The position numbers and the translations under genes are program-made. Below the pieces are notes generated by a model. It had not been told where the DNA came from. It made no database searches and was given only the letters and a program-made list of their open reading frames with translations. This document shows positions 1 to 6,727 of a stretch of DNA of 7,808 bases, one piece after another; the stretch's first letter is position 1, and each line of letters opens with the position of its first letter. Source of the stretch: DATLAN01 sp035527455 (GTDB taxonomy: Bacteria; Planctomycetota; Planctomycetia; Pirellulales; Thermoguttaceae); the NCBI GenBank assembly GCA_035527455.1, contig DATLAN010000601.1, forward strand, positions 1-7,808, in the 5' to 3' direction.

Positions 1-173
1 TCACAACGGGGCAAGCCCCGTCAACAATCCGACCATGCTCACAGCGGTGCTGGAAGCGTCAAGAATACCTCCCAGCCCACGGCGCGGGCGGTATATGCAA
101 AGTCCTTCGCTACCAATCGCTTCACAGGCTCTCAGTAGTCAACATCCGTACACTACCCGCTACTCACCTCTTC
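1..173. other. Window edge, no supported gene
   Basis: I see no recognisable gene here. Frame 1 of the plus strand is open from the window edge to a TAG at 136-138 (45 codons), and a terminator-like hairpin follows at 174-207. This could be the 3' end of a gene lying to the left, but the 45 residues match no family I know and all three plus frames are open here, so I do not call it. A small hairpin (ACGGGG, loop CAAG, CCCCGT) lies at 6-21. Confidence 0.4.
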
Positions 174-207
174 CCCCCGCAACGCAGTGCGGGGGCGTTT
201 CATTTTT
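174..207 (+). terminator. Rho-independent terminator-like hairpin
   Basis: An 8-bp perfect stem (CCCCCGCA at 174-181, TGCGGGGG at 188-195) encloses a 6-nt loop. On the plus strand it is followed by CGTTTCATTTTT, a moderately T-rich tail. No T-tract lies on the minus-strand side, so it probably terminates a plus-strand transcript entering from the left of the window, not the minus-strand membrane protein gene that ends at 286. Confidence 0.55.
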
Positions 208-237
208 CCCAAGCCACGCTCACTCTCCACTCACGAC

Positions 238-290
238 TGCGAAGCCGCAAGCGGCACTACCCACTGCCCACTGCCCACTGCCCACTCATC
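238..290 (+). repeat. Heptamer array with palindromic module (copy 1)
   Basis: A 19-bp module at 238-256 contains the inverted repeat GCCGC-AA-GCGGC. It recurs at 3017-3035 with 18 of 19 bases identical. It is followed at 260-287 by four 7-bp units: CCCACTG three times, then CCCACTC. The last unit runs into the stop codon (286-288, read on the minus strand) of the membrane protein gene. The unit differs from the CCCCAAT/CCCCAGT type in the other arrays but has the same length and C-rich character. Function unknown. Confidence 0.7.
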
Positions 291-1161
291 TGGCCCGCAT
301 CGCCTTCAACGCGAGCAACAGGAAATGGCGCCGCCGGTCGGACAGGCCGCGGGCGAAGGTCAGCGATTTGCCGTCGGAGAAGCTCAGTTCGATTTGGTAA
401 TACCTCTTGCGCGACGGGTCGGGCGCTTCCCGAATTCCGACCACGTCCGACCAGCGGAACCGGCGGCCCCAGCCCAGCGGCCCGATGCCGACCGAATGCC
501 GGCCGTTTTCTCCTCGGACCGCGATCGTCGTCCGGCCGACCAGCAGCATCAGCCCGGCGAACACGAAGACCAGCGTGATCAGGCCCAGCAGCATGGCGAA
601 GAGGATTTCCCAGCCGGGCGAGGCGTCCGGATCCAGGTAGGATCGGCCGGAGAAGACGCTCAGCATGATCCTCCCCCAGGACGAGAAGAACAACAGGCCG
701 ATCATCGGCAGCAGGCACAACGCCCAGGCGACGTCGCGAATCGTGGCACCGACGGTGAATCCGTCCGCGGTGATTTTCCAGGACGTTTCAGCCAGCCGCC
801 GGGAGGAGACGCCCGCCTGGCCCGGACCGGTGGCCACTTCGAGCACCGCCAGGTAGTTCGGATCCCGCTGCCGGCGCTGCTCAAGGCTCTGCTGGCTTGC
901 CGTGGCGGCCCAGCCGAACCACGAGAGGACCACGATCGGGCAGGACGCCAGCAATCCGATCTCTTGCCACCGCACCAACGTGTACACGGTGCGGCTGACT
1001 TCCGTGCGCGAGCCGCCGCCGGTCGAGACGTAGTATCGCCCGTCGACGACTCCATCGGCCCATCCTCCCACGCTCAACGGCACGCCGAAGAACGTCACCA
1101 TGGCAAGCCACGCCACCGTGAAGACCACGCGGCAGATCGAGTTGGTCCGATCGCGATTCAT
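286..1161 (-). CDS. Four-helix membrane protein, unknown function
   Basis: The predicted protein has 291 residues and I do not recognise its family. Hydrophobic segments, likely membrane helices, lie at about residues 9-31, 68-88, 145-162 and 185-208. A basic, Q/R-rich stretch lies at about 89-100. The last 80 residues (from about 211) form a soluble domain containing RRFRWSDVVGIREA and a later beta-rich stretch. That resembles the membrane-attached PH-like domains of small bacterial membrane proteins, but this is only a visual impression. I chose the ATG at 1161. An in-frame TTG at 1176 would add five residues, and neither start has a clear Shine-Dalgarno sequence. The gene is divergent from the sulfatase gene, and the 220-bp gap between them holds a perfect dyad at 1223-1255. 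Its stop codon lies inside a heptamer array. No link to polysaccharide breakdown can be read from the sequence. Confidence 0.75.
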   Translation of the reverse strand: MNRDRTNSICRVVFTVAWLAMVTFFGVPLSVGGWADGVVDGRYYVSTGGGSRTEVSRTVYTLVRWQEIGLLASCPIVVLSWFGWAATASQQSLEQRRQRDPNYLAVLEVATGPGQAGVSSRRLAETSWKITADGFTVGATIRDVAWALCLLPMIGLLFFSSWGRIMLSVFSGRSYLDPDASPGWEILFAMLLGLITLVFVFAGLMLLVGRTTIAVRGENGRHSVGIGPLGWGRRFRWSDVVGIREAPDPSRKRYYQIELSFSDGKSLTFARGLSDRRRHFLLLALKAMRAR

Positions 1162-1222
1162 TTCGGCTGGAAACAACGGCTCAGGAGGGGTCCCGACGCT
1201 CTAATCCGAGTCTAGTCCTCGC

Positions 1223-1255
1223 CGGCCGTTTTGCCAACCCGCGGGAAAACGGCCG
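1223..1255. promoter_or_regulatory. Perfect 10-bp dyad in divergent promoter region
   Basis: CGGCCGTTTT (1223-1232) and AAAACGGCCG (1246-1255) are exact reverse complements separated by 13 bases, which include the palindrome CCCGCGGG. There is no T-tract beyond either arm, so a terminator is unlikely. Its place between two divergently transcribed genes suits an operator or an upstream RNA hairpin. The regulator is unknown. Confidence 0.4.
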
Positions 1256-1308
1256 CAAAGTGCGTTTCCGCCCGGCGAAGCGGCCCGTTGCCCATTTTTC
1301 TCGGGCGA

Positions 1309-1339
1309 TTGTTCCCCCGGGGCCGCCAGGAGCTATAAT
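1309..1339 (+). promoter_or_regulatory. Possible sigma70-type promoter of the sulfatase gene
   Basis: A consensus -10 hexamer TATAAT lies at 1334-1339 in otherwise GC-rich DNA. The best -35 candidate is TTGTTC at 1309-1314 with a 19-bp spacer, longer than ideal. Transcription would start near 1346 and give a leader of about 35 nt before the ATG at 1382. The -10 box is convincing and the -35 is weak. Confidence 0.45.
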
Positions 1340-1381
1340 GGTGCTTCGATGTGCCAAAGGCCCCTCAGCCAAGGAGAACCC

Positions 1382-2947
1382 ATGAAACGAGCCGAGCCGA
1401 ACCGCGAAATACGTCGGGTGTTGATCGTCGCCGCACTGGCGGCGGCCTGTTCACTTACGGGCGTTGCGTCGGCCCGTTGTGCGGAGAAGACGGCCACCGA
1501 CCCTCGCCCCAACGTCGTGCTGATCATGTCCGACGACATGGGCTACAGCGACGTCGGCTGTTACGGCAGTGAGATTCACACGCCCCACATCGACCGCCTG
1601 GCCGAGCAGGGGCTCCGCTTCACGCAGTTCTACAACTGTGCCAAGTGCACGACCACCCGGGCGTCGGTCGTCACCGGCTTGCACCCGCGCCAAGGCAAGG
1701 GCGGGCTGTTGCGGCAGGACATGGTCACGATCGGCGAGGTGCTCCGCGCGGCCGGATACCAGACCTCGCTGAGCGGCAAGTGGCACCTGGGCAACGGCGA
1801 GACGACCCATCCGTTCCATCGCGGGTTCGACGAGTACTACGGCCTGTTGGACGGATGCTGCAACTTCTTCGATCCGGTGCAGCCCGATCCGCCGTACAAG
1901 GGCGGCCGGGTTCGCACCTTCGGCCACAACGACGAACTGATCAAGGAGTTTCCCGACGACTACTACACGACCGACGCCTTCTCCGACCACGCCGCGGCGA
2001 CGATCCGCCGCTTCGCCCAATCGGACAAACCGTTCTTCGTACACGTCTGCTACACGGCCCCGCACTACCCGTTGCACGCGAAGCCCGAAGACATCGCCAA
2101 GTATCGGGGCAAGTACATGGCCGGCTGGGACGCGTTGCGGCAAGAGCGTCACCGGCGGCAGATCGAGATGGGCCTGATCGATCCGAAGTGGGAGCTGCCC
2201 GGCCGCGATTCGGGAACCGGGTCCTGGGAAGAGGAACAGAACAAGGAGTACGAAGACCTCCGCATGGCAACCTACGCGGCGATGATCGACGCGATGGACC
2301 AGGGCATCGGCCGGATCCTCGACGCGCTGGACGAGGTCGGCGCCGCGGAGAACACGCTGGTGATGTTCCTCTCCGACAACGGCGGCTGTGCCGAGAACCC
2401 CGGCGGAACGGTCGTCACGCGCCTGCCGGGGCCGAAAGAATACTACGTGGCGGTGGGTCGGCCCTGGGCGTACGCCCAGAACACGCCCTTCCGGCGCTAC
2501 AAGGCCTGGGTCCACGAGGGCGGCATCGCCACGCCGCTGGTCGTCCGATGGCCGAAAGTCGTGAAGCCCGATACGATCACCCACCAGGTCGGCCATATCA
2601 TCGACTTCATGCCCACGTGCGTCGAGGTGGCCCAAACCGAATACCCGACCGAGTACAACGGCCGGGAGATCATTCCCGTGGATGGCAAGAGCCTGCTGCC
2701 GATCTTCGAGGGCAAGACGCGCCAGGGCCACGAGACGATCTGCTGGGAATGGGCCGGCAACCGGGCCGTCCGCCAGGGCCAGTGGAAGCTGGTTTGGGAC
2801 AAGGAGCTTCGCGCCTGGGCACTGTACGACCTGGAGGCCGATCGCACCGAGACCAAAGACCTGTCCGCCGAGCAGACCGATCGCGTTGAAGCCATGATCG
2901 AGATCTGGAACGCCTGGGCCGAGCGGACGGGATTGAAGAGTTCGTAG
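1382..2947 (+). CDS. Secreted S1-family sulfatase (arylsulfatase-like)
   Basis: This 521-residue protein belongs to the alkaline-phosphatase-like sulfatases, which hydrolyse sulfate esters using a formylglycine made from an active-site cysteine. The start is the ATG at 1382, with AAGGAG at 1371-1376 five bases upstream. An earlier in-frame ATG at 1349 would put extra residues before the signal peptide. Residues 1-31 form a signal peptide with a hydrophobic core at about 13-31. The metal-site motif MSDDMGYSDVG gives Asp51 and Asp52. The modification site is Cys89-Thr-Thr-Thr-Arg93. GKWHLG gives Lys133 and His135, TAPHYP gives His228, and LSDNGG gives Asp332 and Asn333. The stretch NTPFRRYKAWVHEGGIATPLVVRWP is typical of AtsA-like S1 sulfatases, and a normal C-terminal subdomain follows. 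The odd point is Thr91, where the CxPxR consensus has proline. The substrate cannot be read from sequence; the nearby esterase and fucosidase suggest a sulfated, acetylated, fucose-containing glycan. Confidence 0.93.
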   Translation: MKRAEPNREIRRVLIVAALAAACSLTGVASARCAEKTATDPRPNVVLIMSDDMGYSDVGCYGSEIHTPHIDRLAEQGLRFTQFYNCAKCTTTRASVVTGLHPRQGKGGLLRQDMVTIGEVLRAAGYQTSLSGKWHLGNGETTHPFHRGFDEYYGLLDGCCNFFDPVQPDPPYKGGRVRTFGHNDELIKEFPDDYYTTDAFSDHAAATIRRFAQSDKPFFVHVCYTAPHYPLHAKPEDIAKYRGKYMAGWDALRQERHRRQIEMGLIDPKWELPGRDSGTGSWEEEQNKEYEDLRMATYAAMIDAMDQGIGRILDALDEVGAAENTLVMFLSDNGGCAENPGGTVVTRLPGPKEYYVAVGRPWAYAQNTPFRRYKAWVHEGGIATPLVVRWPKVVKPDTITHQVGHIIDFMPTCVEVAQTEYPTEYNGREIIPVDGKSLLPIFEGKTRQGHETICWEWAGNRAVRQGQWKLVWDKELRAWALYDLEADRTETKDLSAEQTDRVEAMIEIWNAWAERTGLKSS

Positions 2948-2975
2948 GGTTCGTAATGTTGTGTCAAGGAAAACG

Positions 2976-3129
2976 TTGGGGATTGTGGGGATTGGGGATT
3001 GGGGATTGGGGACGGGTGCGAAGCCGCGAGCGGCAATTCCTCGAATCTCCCGAGCATCCAACCCCGAGCCCCGAACCACCAATCCCCAATCCCCAATCTC
3101 CAATCTCCAATCCACAGTCCCGAATCCCC
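2976..3129 (+). repeat. Heptamer hairpin element with G-quadruplex motif (copy 2)
   Basis: The G-rich arm (2976-3016) has five GGGG tracts at 2978, 2987, 2994, 3001 and 3008, mostly separated by ATT. The loop carries the 19-bp module at 3017-3035 shared with the copy at 238. The C-rich arm (3049-3125) divides into eleven 7-bp units in one register, such as CCCGAGC, CCCGAAC, CCCCAAT, CTCCAAT and CCACAGT. The two arms are complementary over roughly 25-30 bp and could fold into a long hairpin. The element fills most of the gap between the sulfatase and Gfo/Idh/MocA genes and ends about 83 bp before the next ATG. Confidence 0.85.
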
Positions 3130-3212
3130 TCTACGTTTCTTCAGCGATTATCGTGATAGATCGAGGGTTTTGCCACAGTTCCAAAACAACCACACCTAAC
3201 AGGAGGTCCGCC

Positions 3213-4589
3213 ATGAGCGAAACCACGAAGCACGGCTCCTCGCGTCGCGAATTCTTGAAGCATACCGGCCGGATTGCTGCGGCAACGACCGTGGCCGGCC
3301 TGGCCGTCCCTCGGGTCCATGCCGCCGAGGACAACACGATCCAGGTGGCCCTGATCGGTTGCGGCGGCCGGGGCACCGGCGCGGCGGCCAACGCCCTGTC
3401 GGTCAAGCAGGGTCCGACGAAGCTGGTCGCGATGGCCGACGTCTTCGAGGGCCGCCTGCAGAGCAGTTTCGGCAACCTCAAGAAGCAGTTCGCCGACCGG
3501 GTCGACGTGCCCCAGGAGCGCCAGTTCGTCGGGTTCGACGGCTACCGCAACGCCATGGATTGTCTGAAGCCGGGAGACGTGGCGATCTTCGCCACGCCGC
3601 TGGCGTTCCGGTGGGTGGATTTTGCCTACGCCATCGAGAAGGGGCTCAACGTGTTCATGGAAAAGCCGCTGACGGCCGACGGTCCGACCTCCCGCCGGAT
3701 GCTCGAACTCGGCGAGAAGTCGGTGGCCAAGAACCTCAAGGTGGGAGTCGGATTGATGTCCCGTCACAGCCGGGCGCTCGAGCAGCTTTATCAACGCATC
3801 CAGGACGGCGAGATCGGCGATATCGTCACCATGCGCGCCTACCGGATGACCGGGCCGGTGGGGTCGGCCTTCTCGGACAAATGGCCCGGCAGTCCCAGCG
3901 AACTGCTCTGGCAGATCCAACGTTTCCACAGTTTCATCTGGGCCGGCGGCGGCTGTTACAACGACTTCTACATCCACGTCATCGATCATTGCTGCTGGAT
4001 GAAGAACGCCTGGCCGATCAAGGCGCAGGGGCTCGGCGGCCGCCATTATCGCCACAACTGCGTCGATCAGAATTTCGATGCGTATTCGGTCGAATACATC
4101 TTCGACGACGGTGCCAGGCTGATCATGGACGGCCGCTGCATGTCGGGCTGCGCCCCGATCTACTCCAGCTACGCGCACGGCACCAAGGGCTCGGCGGTCG
4201 TCTCGAAGTCCGGCGACTGCGGGACGCCGTCGAGCACGTACAAGGGTCAGAAGCCGGACCGCGCCGACATGATCTGGCAATCCGAGGTCGCCGCCGACCA
4301 GACCAATCCGTACCAGAACGAATGGAACGACCTGGTCGACGCCATCCGCAACGACAAGCCCTTCAACGAGACGAAGCGCGGCGTCGAAGCCAGTCTCGTC
4401 AGTTCGTTGGGCCGGAAGGCCGCCCATACCGGCCGGGAAATCACCTTCGAGGAAATGCTCAACTGCGAGGAGGAATACGCGCCGGGCGTAGACAAGCTGA
4501 CGATGGATTCGCCCGCCCCGTTGCAGGCCGGCCCCGACGGCACGTACCCCATCCCAACACCCGGTATCATCACGGAGAAGGAATATTGA
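3213..4589 (+). CDS. Tat-exported Gfo/Idh/MocA family oxidoreductase
   Basis: This 458-residue protein is a member of the Gfo/Idh/MocA family of NAD(P)-dependent sugar or polyol oxidoreductases. The start is the ATG at 3213, with a strong AGGAGGT at 3201-3207; the reading frame stays open upstream through the repeat element, but that part is not gene-like. A twin-arginine signal is plain: SRREFLK with Arg11-Arg12, a hydrophobic stretch at about 21-33, and a likely cleavage after VHA (residue 37). The Rossmann glycine motif GCGGRGTG is at 49-56 and the family EKP motif at 150-152. The segment around GGGCYNDFYIHVIDHCCW (Asp251, His255, Asp258, His259) falls where the catalytic residues of the second domain lie. 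The Tat signal suggests export with the cofactor already bound. Tat-exported relatives include glucose-fructose oxidoreductase and the NAD-using GH109 glycosidases, so hydrolysis by a redox mechanism is an alternative to simple oxidation. Substrate unknown. Confidence 0.9.
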   Translation: MSETTKHGSSRREFLKHTGRIAAATTVAGLAVPRVHAAEDNTIQVALIGCGGRGTGAAANALSVKQGPTKLVAMADVFEGRLQSSFGNLKKQFADRVDVPQERQFVGFDGYRNAMDCLKPGDVAIFATPLAFRWVDFAYAIEKGLNVFMEKPLTADGPTSRRMLELGEKSVAKNLKVGVGLMSRHSRALEQLYQRIQDGEIGDIVTMRAYRMTGPVGSAFSDKWPGSPSELLWQIQRFHSFIWAGGGCYNDFYIHVIDHCCWMKNAWPIKAQGLGGRHYRHNCVDQNFDAYSVEYIFDDGARLIMDGRCMSGCAPIYSSYAHGTKGSAVVSKSGDCGTPSSTYKGQKPDRADMIWQSEVAADQTNPYQNEWNDLVDAIRNDKPFNETKRGVEASLVSSLGRKAAHTGREITFEEMLNCEEEYAPGVDKLTMDSPAPLQAGPDGTYPIPTPGIITEKEY

Positions 4590-4605
4590 GGTTATGGATG
4601 GTAGC

Positions 4606-4830
4606 GCGGCACAGCCGCAGCCAATTGGTACCGCGGGGCTCGGGACTGGGGGCTGGGGGCTCGGGAAGAGAATCATCCGAGAACACAAGCCTCGGCGCGG
4701 GAAGTCAACCGACCAGCCTCGGTTCCCGAATCCCCAGTCCCGAATCCCCAGCCCCGAATCCCCAGTCCCGAGCCCCCAACCCCCAGTTCCCAATCCCCAA
4801 TCCCCAGTCCCCAATCCCCAGTCCCCAGTC
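4606..4830 (+). repeat. Heptamer hairpin element, longest copy (copy 3)
   Basis: The element begins with GCGGC-ACA-GCCGC (4606-4618). A core at 4614-4670 contains the G-rich arm and is 51/57 identical, without gaps, to the reverse complement of 6861-6917. The loop shares ATCCGAGAA (4675-4683) and GAAGTCAACCG (4701-4711) with that copy. The C-rich arm at 4725-4829 is exactly fifteen 7-bp units in unbroken register, of consensus CCC(C/G)A(A/G)(T/C). Units around 4767-4791 are nearly the reverse complement of the G-rich arm, so a stem of about 25 bp is possible. The array stops one base before AAGGA, the likely ribosome binding site of the esterase gene. Confidence 0.9.
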
Positions 4831-4843
4831 AAGGAATCTCACC

Positions 4844-5650
4844 ATGAAACGAACCATCGTTGCCGTCATCTGCGTGCTTTTGAGCGTTTCCGTCGCCGGG
4901 CCGACCTCGGCCGAAGACGGCGCAAAGACCAAGCCCATGAAGGTTTTCGTTTTCGGCGGGCAGAGCAACATGGCCGGAGCGGGCAACCCGGCCGATCTGC
5001 CGGAGACCATGAGAACGCCGTCGAACAACGTGCTTTGTCCTGACGATCCGCTGCAGCCGACCGGCTGGGTCCCTTACGAGCCGGGCCAAAAGATGGGGCC
5101 GGAAATCGCCTTCTGCCACGAGATGTCCAAGGCGCTGGGCGAGCCGGTCGGGTTCGTCAAGTTCGCCATCGGCGGAACCAACCTGGGCGAACAATGGAAC
5201 CCCGACGGCGGCCCGCTCTATGCGACCTTTCGGGATCGCGTCCAGGCGGCCCGGAAGCTCGGCAACGTCGAAGTCGTGGCATTCCTCTGGATGCAAGGGG
5301 AAAAGGACTCCCGGACCGACTGGATGGCGGAGAAATATGCCGAGAACCTGAAGAAGCTGGTCACGCGCGCCCGGGCGGATTTCCAATCGCCCGAGATGAT
5401 CTTCGTCTGCGGCCGGGTGAATCCGCATTTCACCGCAGACACGGCCGCCGGGCAGGCTCCAGAGGCATATCCGTTCGTATTCCAGGTCCGCAAAGCGCAG
5501 GAGGGTCTCGACCTGCCGCGGACCGCCTGGGTCGATTGCGACGACCTGACCAGGCACGGCGACAACCTCCACTACAACAGCCCCGGCCAGATCGAGCTGG
5601 GCAAGCGACTGGCGGGCGAAGTGCTGGAGATTCTCAACAAGCCGAAGTAA
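4844..5650 (+). CDS. Secreted SGNH esterase, sialate O-acetylesterase-like
   Basis: This 268-residue protein resembles the carbohydrate acetylesterases of the sialate O-acetylesterase (SASA, DUF303) domain family, which remove O-acetyl groups from sugars. The start is the ATG at 4844, with AAGGA at 4831-4835. The open frame extends far upstream but only as an overlap of the previous gene and the repeat. Residues 1-23 form a Sec signal peptide with likely cleavage after TSA. FGGQSNMAG contains the nucleophile Ser41, GGTNLGEQW matches the oxyanion-hole glycine block, FLWMQGEKDS (Trp149-Glu153) is the typical third block, and DNLHY supplies the catalytic Asp240 and His243. All expected SGNH residues are present and the length is normal for a single-domain member. 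The first 91 bp from the ribosome binding site onward align without gaps to the start of the fucosidase gene at 6957. Deacetylation of a polysaccharide also attacked by the sulfatase and fucosidase is a reasonable inference; sialic acid as substrate is not shown. Confidence 0.9.
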   Translation: MKRTIVAVICVLLSVSVAGPTSAEDGAKTKPMKVFVFGGQSNMAGAGNPADLPETMRTPSNNVLCPDDPLQPTGWVPYEPGQKMGPEIAFCHEMSKALGEPVGFVKFAIGGTNLGEQWNPDGGPLYATFRDRVQAARKLGNVEVVAFLWMQGEKDSRTDWMAEKYAENLKKLVTRARADFQSPEMIFVCGRVNPHFTADTAAGQAPEAYPFVFQVRKAQEGLDLPRTAWVDCDDLTRHGDNLHYNSPGQIELGKRLAGEVLEILNKPK

Positions 5651-5654
5651 TCGT

Positions 5655-5671
5655 GGTGGGCGGTGCCCACC
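5655..5671. terminator. Hairpin between convergent genes
   Basis: GGTGGGC (5655-5661) and GCCCACC (5665-5671) form a 7-bp perfect stem with a 3-nt loop. It lies in the 60-bp gap between the stop codons of the esterase and the convergent aldo/keto reductase. There is no T-tract on either side, so intrinsic termination is uncertain. Its symmetry and place suit a bidirectional 3'-end hairpin. Confidence 0.35.
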
Positions 5672-5710
5672 CTACGGCTCATCGCTTGACGGCCAGCGCC
5701 AGCGGCGGAT

Positions 5711-6697
5711 TCATTTGCCGGAATACCATACGCCGCGAAGCCAGTGGTGGCGGCGGAGCTTCAGCAGCAGTTGCTCGGGCAGGTCGGGCTTCTCCGAGGC
5801 ACGGAGGTTCCATTCGACTTGTTGCGGGTTGCGCATGCCGGGGATCACGGTGCTGACCGCCGTTTGGGCCAGCGCGAACTTCAAGGCCACGTCCGCCAGG
5901 CCGTAGCCTCGGTCGAGCCCCGCCTCGGCGATATCCGCCCGGACCTGCTCCACCCGGTCGACGGCGCGATCCAGCCGGTCGCCCTCGAAGTACTTGCTGC
6001 GAAAATCGTTCTCGGGAAACCGGTGTCCTCGCCGGTATTTTCCGGTGAGGATTCCTTCATCGAAGACCACGCGCACGATCACGCCGGTGCCCGTCTCCTT
6101 GGCAACCGGCAAGATCTCCGCGGCCGGTTCCTGTTCGAAAAGGTTGTAGATGACCTGGACGACGTCCAGATAACCCCGTCGCATCAGATCGACGACGCAG
6201 TTCTGGTCCTGCTCGGGCGTGGAAATGCCGATCCGCCGGATCTTGCCCTCCTCCCGGAGTTTCCGAAGGACTTCCAGCGGCCGGGGATCCCGGTTCCACG
6301 CACGGGTCCAGGTGTGCAATTGGAGAAGGTCGAGGCAGTCCGTCCCGAGGTTCTTCAAACGCTCTTCGACGTTGGCACGCAGATAGTCTTCGGGATAGCG
6401 ATCCGCGGCGAGGCAATACGGGCTGGGCGGCCAGGGGCCTTCGCGAGGCGGCGTCTTGGTGGCCACGTAAATTCGCTCCGATCGCTCCTTGACGACCTGT
6501 CCGATGACGCGCTCGCTGCGCCCGCTGCCATAGCCTTCCGCGGTATCGATGAAATTCAAGCCCAGATCGATGGCCCGGTGCAGAGCCGCCGCCGAGTCCG
6601 CGTCCTCTTGAGTTCCCCACCCTCCGCCCAATGCCCATCCGCCGAACCCGATTTCCGAAACCTCCAGCGAACTCCTCCCCAAAGTGCGGTATTTCAT
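5711..6697 (-). CDS. Aldo/keto reductase
   Basis: This 328-residue cytoplasmic enzyme belongs to the aldo/keto reductase superfamily, which reduces aldehydes and ketones with NADPH in a TIM-barrel fold. I chose the ATG at 6697 because MKYRTLGRSSLEVSEIGFG matches the usual start of the family. An ATG at 6709 would add MTRE but has GGAG directly against it, and neither start has an ideal Shine-Dalgarno. The catalytic tetrad is complete: Asp51 and Tyr56 in FIDTAEGYGSGRSE, Lys81 in VATKT, and His128 in LLQLH. The cofactor side shows GISTPE and, near the C-terminus, VSTVIPGMRNPQQVEWN, a typical phosphate-binding region. There is no signal peptide, unlike the neighbouring hydrolases. The gene converges on the esterase and diverges from the fucosidase. 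It may handle a sugar or aldehyde product of the pathway, but members of this family are broad and the substrate is open. Confidence 0.92.
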   Translation of the reverse strand: MKYRTLGRSSLEVSEIGFGGWALGGGWGTQEDADSAAALHRAIDLGLNFIDTAEGYGSGRSERVIGQVVKERSERIYVATKTPPREGPWPPSPYCLAADRYPEDYLRANVEERLKNLGTDCLDLLQLHTWTRAWNRDPRPLEVLRKLREEGKIRRIGISTPEQDQNCVVDLMRRGYLDVVQVIYNLFEQEPAAEILPVAKETGTGVIVRVVFDEGILTGKYRRGHRFPENDFRSKYFEGDRLDRAVDRVEQVRADIAEAGLDRGYGLADVALKFALAQTAVSTVIPGMRNPQQVEWNLRASEKPDLPEQLLLKLRRHHWLRGVWYSGK

Positions 6698-6727
6698 CTC
6701 TCTGGTCATCTCCGATCAAGGTGGTTA

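Noticed and set aside
1..138. Open frame 1 from the window edge, as the tail of a gene
   Set aside because: Forty-five codons with no family resemblance, and the other two plus frames are open too; the downstream terminator is the only support.
187..1215. Plus-strand open frame opposite the membrane protein (342 codons)
   Set aside because: The product is very rich in Arg, Pro, Gln and His with no hydrophobic core, whereas the minus strand gives clear membrane helices.
1451..3115. Long open frame on the minus strand opposite the sulfatase (554 codons)
   Set aside because: It is the antisense of a gene with complete sulfatase motifs, has no family motif, and its start lies in heptamer repeat. 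High GC makes long antisense frames common.
3149..3158. Small dyad TATC-GT-GATA upstream of the Gfo/Idh/MocA gene
   Set aside because: Four-base arms are expected by chance and no promoter boxes align convincingly with it.
2961..3212. Upstream start for the Gfo/Idh/MocA gene that would add 84 residues
   Set aside because: The extension is repeat-derived and would bury the Tat signal; the ATG at 3213 has a strong AGGAGGT.
4725..4830. Tandem array considered as a CRISPR
   Set aside because: Units are 7 bp and contiguous, with no spacers and no cas genes nearby.
3141..4832. Long open frame on the minus strand opposite the Gfo/Idh/MocA gene (563 codons)
   Set aside because: Its N-terminus is just translated heptamer repeat (GLGTGDW-like) and the remainder mirrors a well-supported gene.
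4594..5043. Proline-rich repeat protein (PNPQSP-like) across the heptamer array
   Set aside because: A 7-bp period gives a 7-residue repeat in every frame, so the repetitive peptide is an artefact of the DNA repeat.
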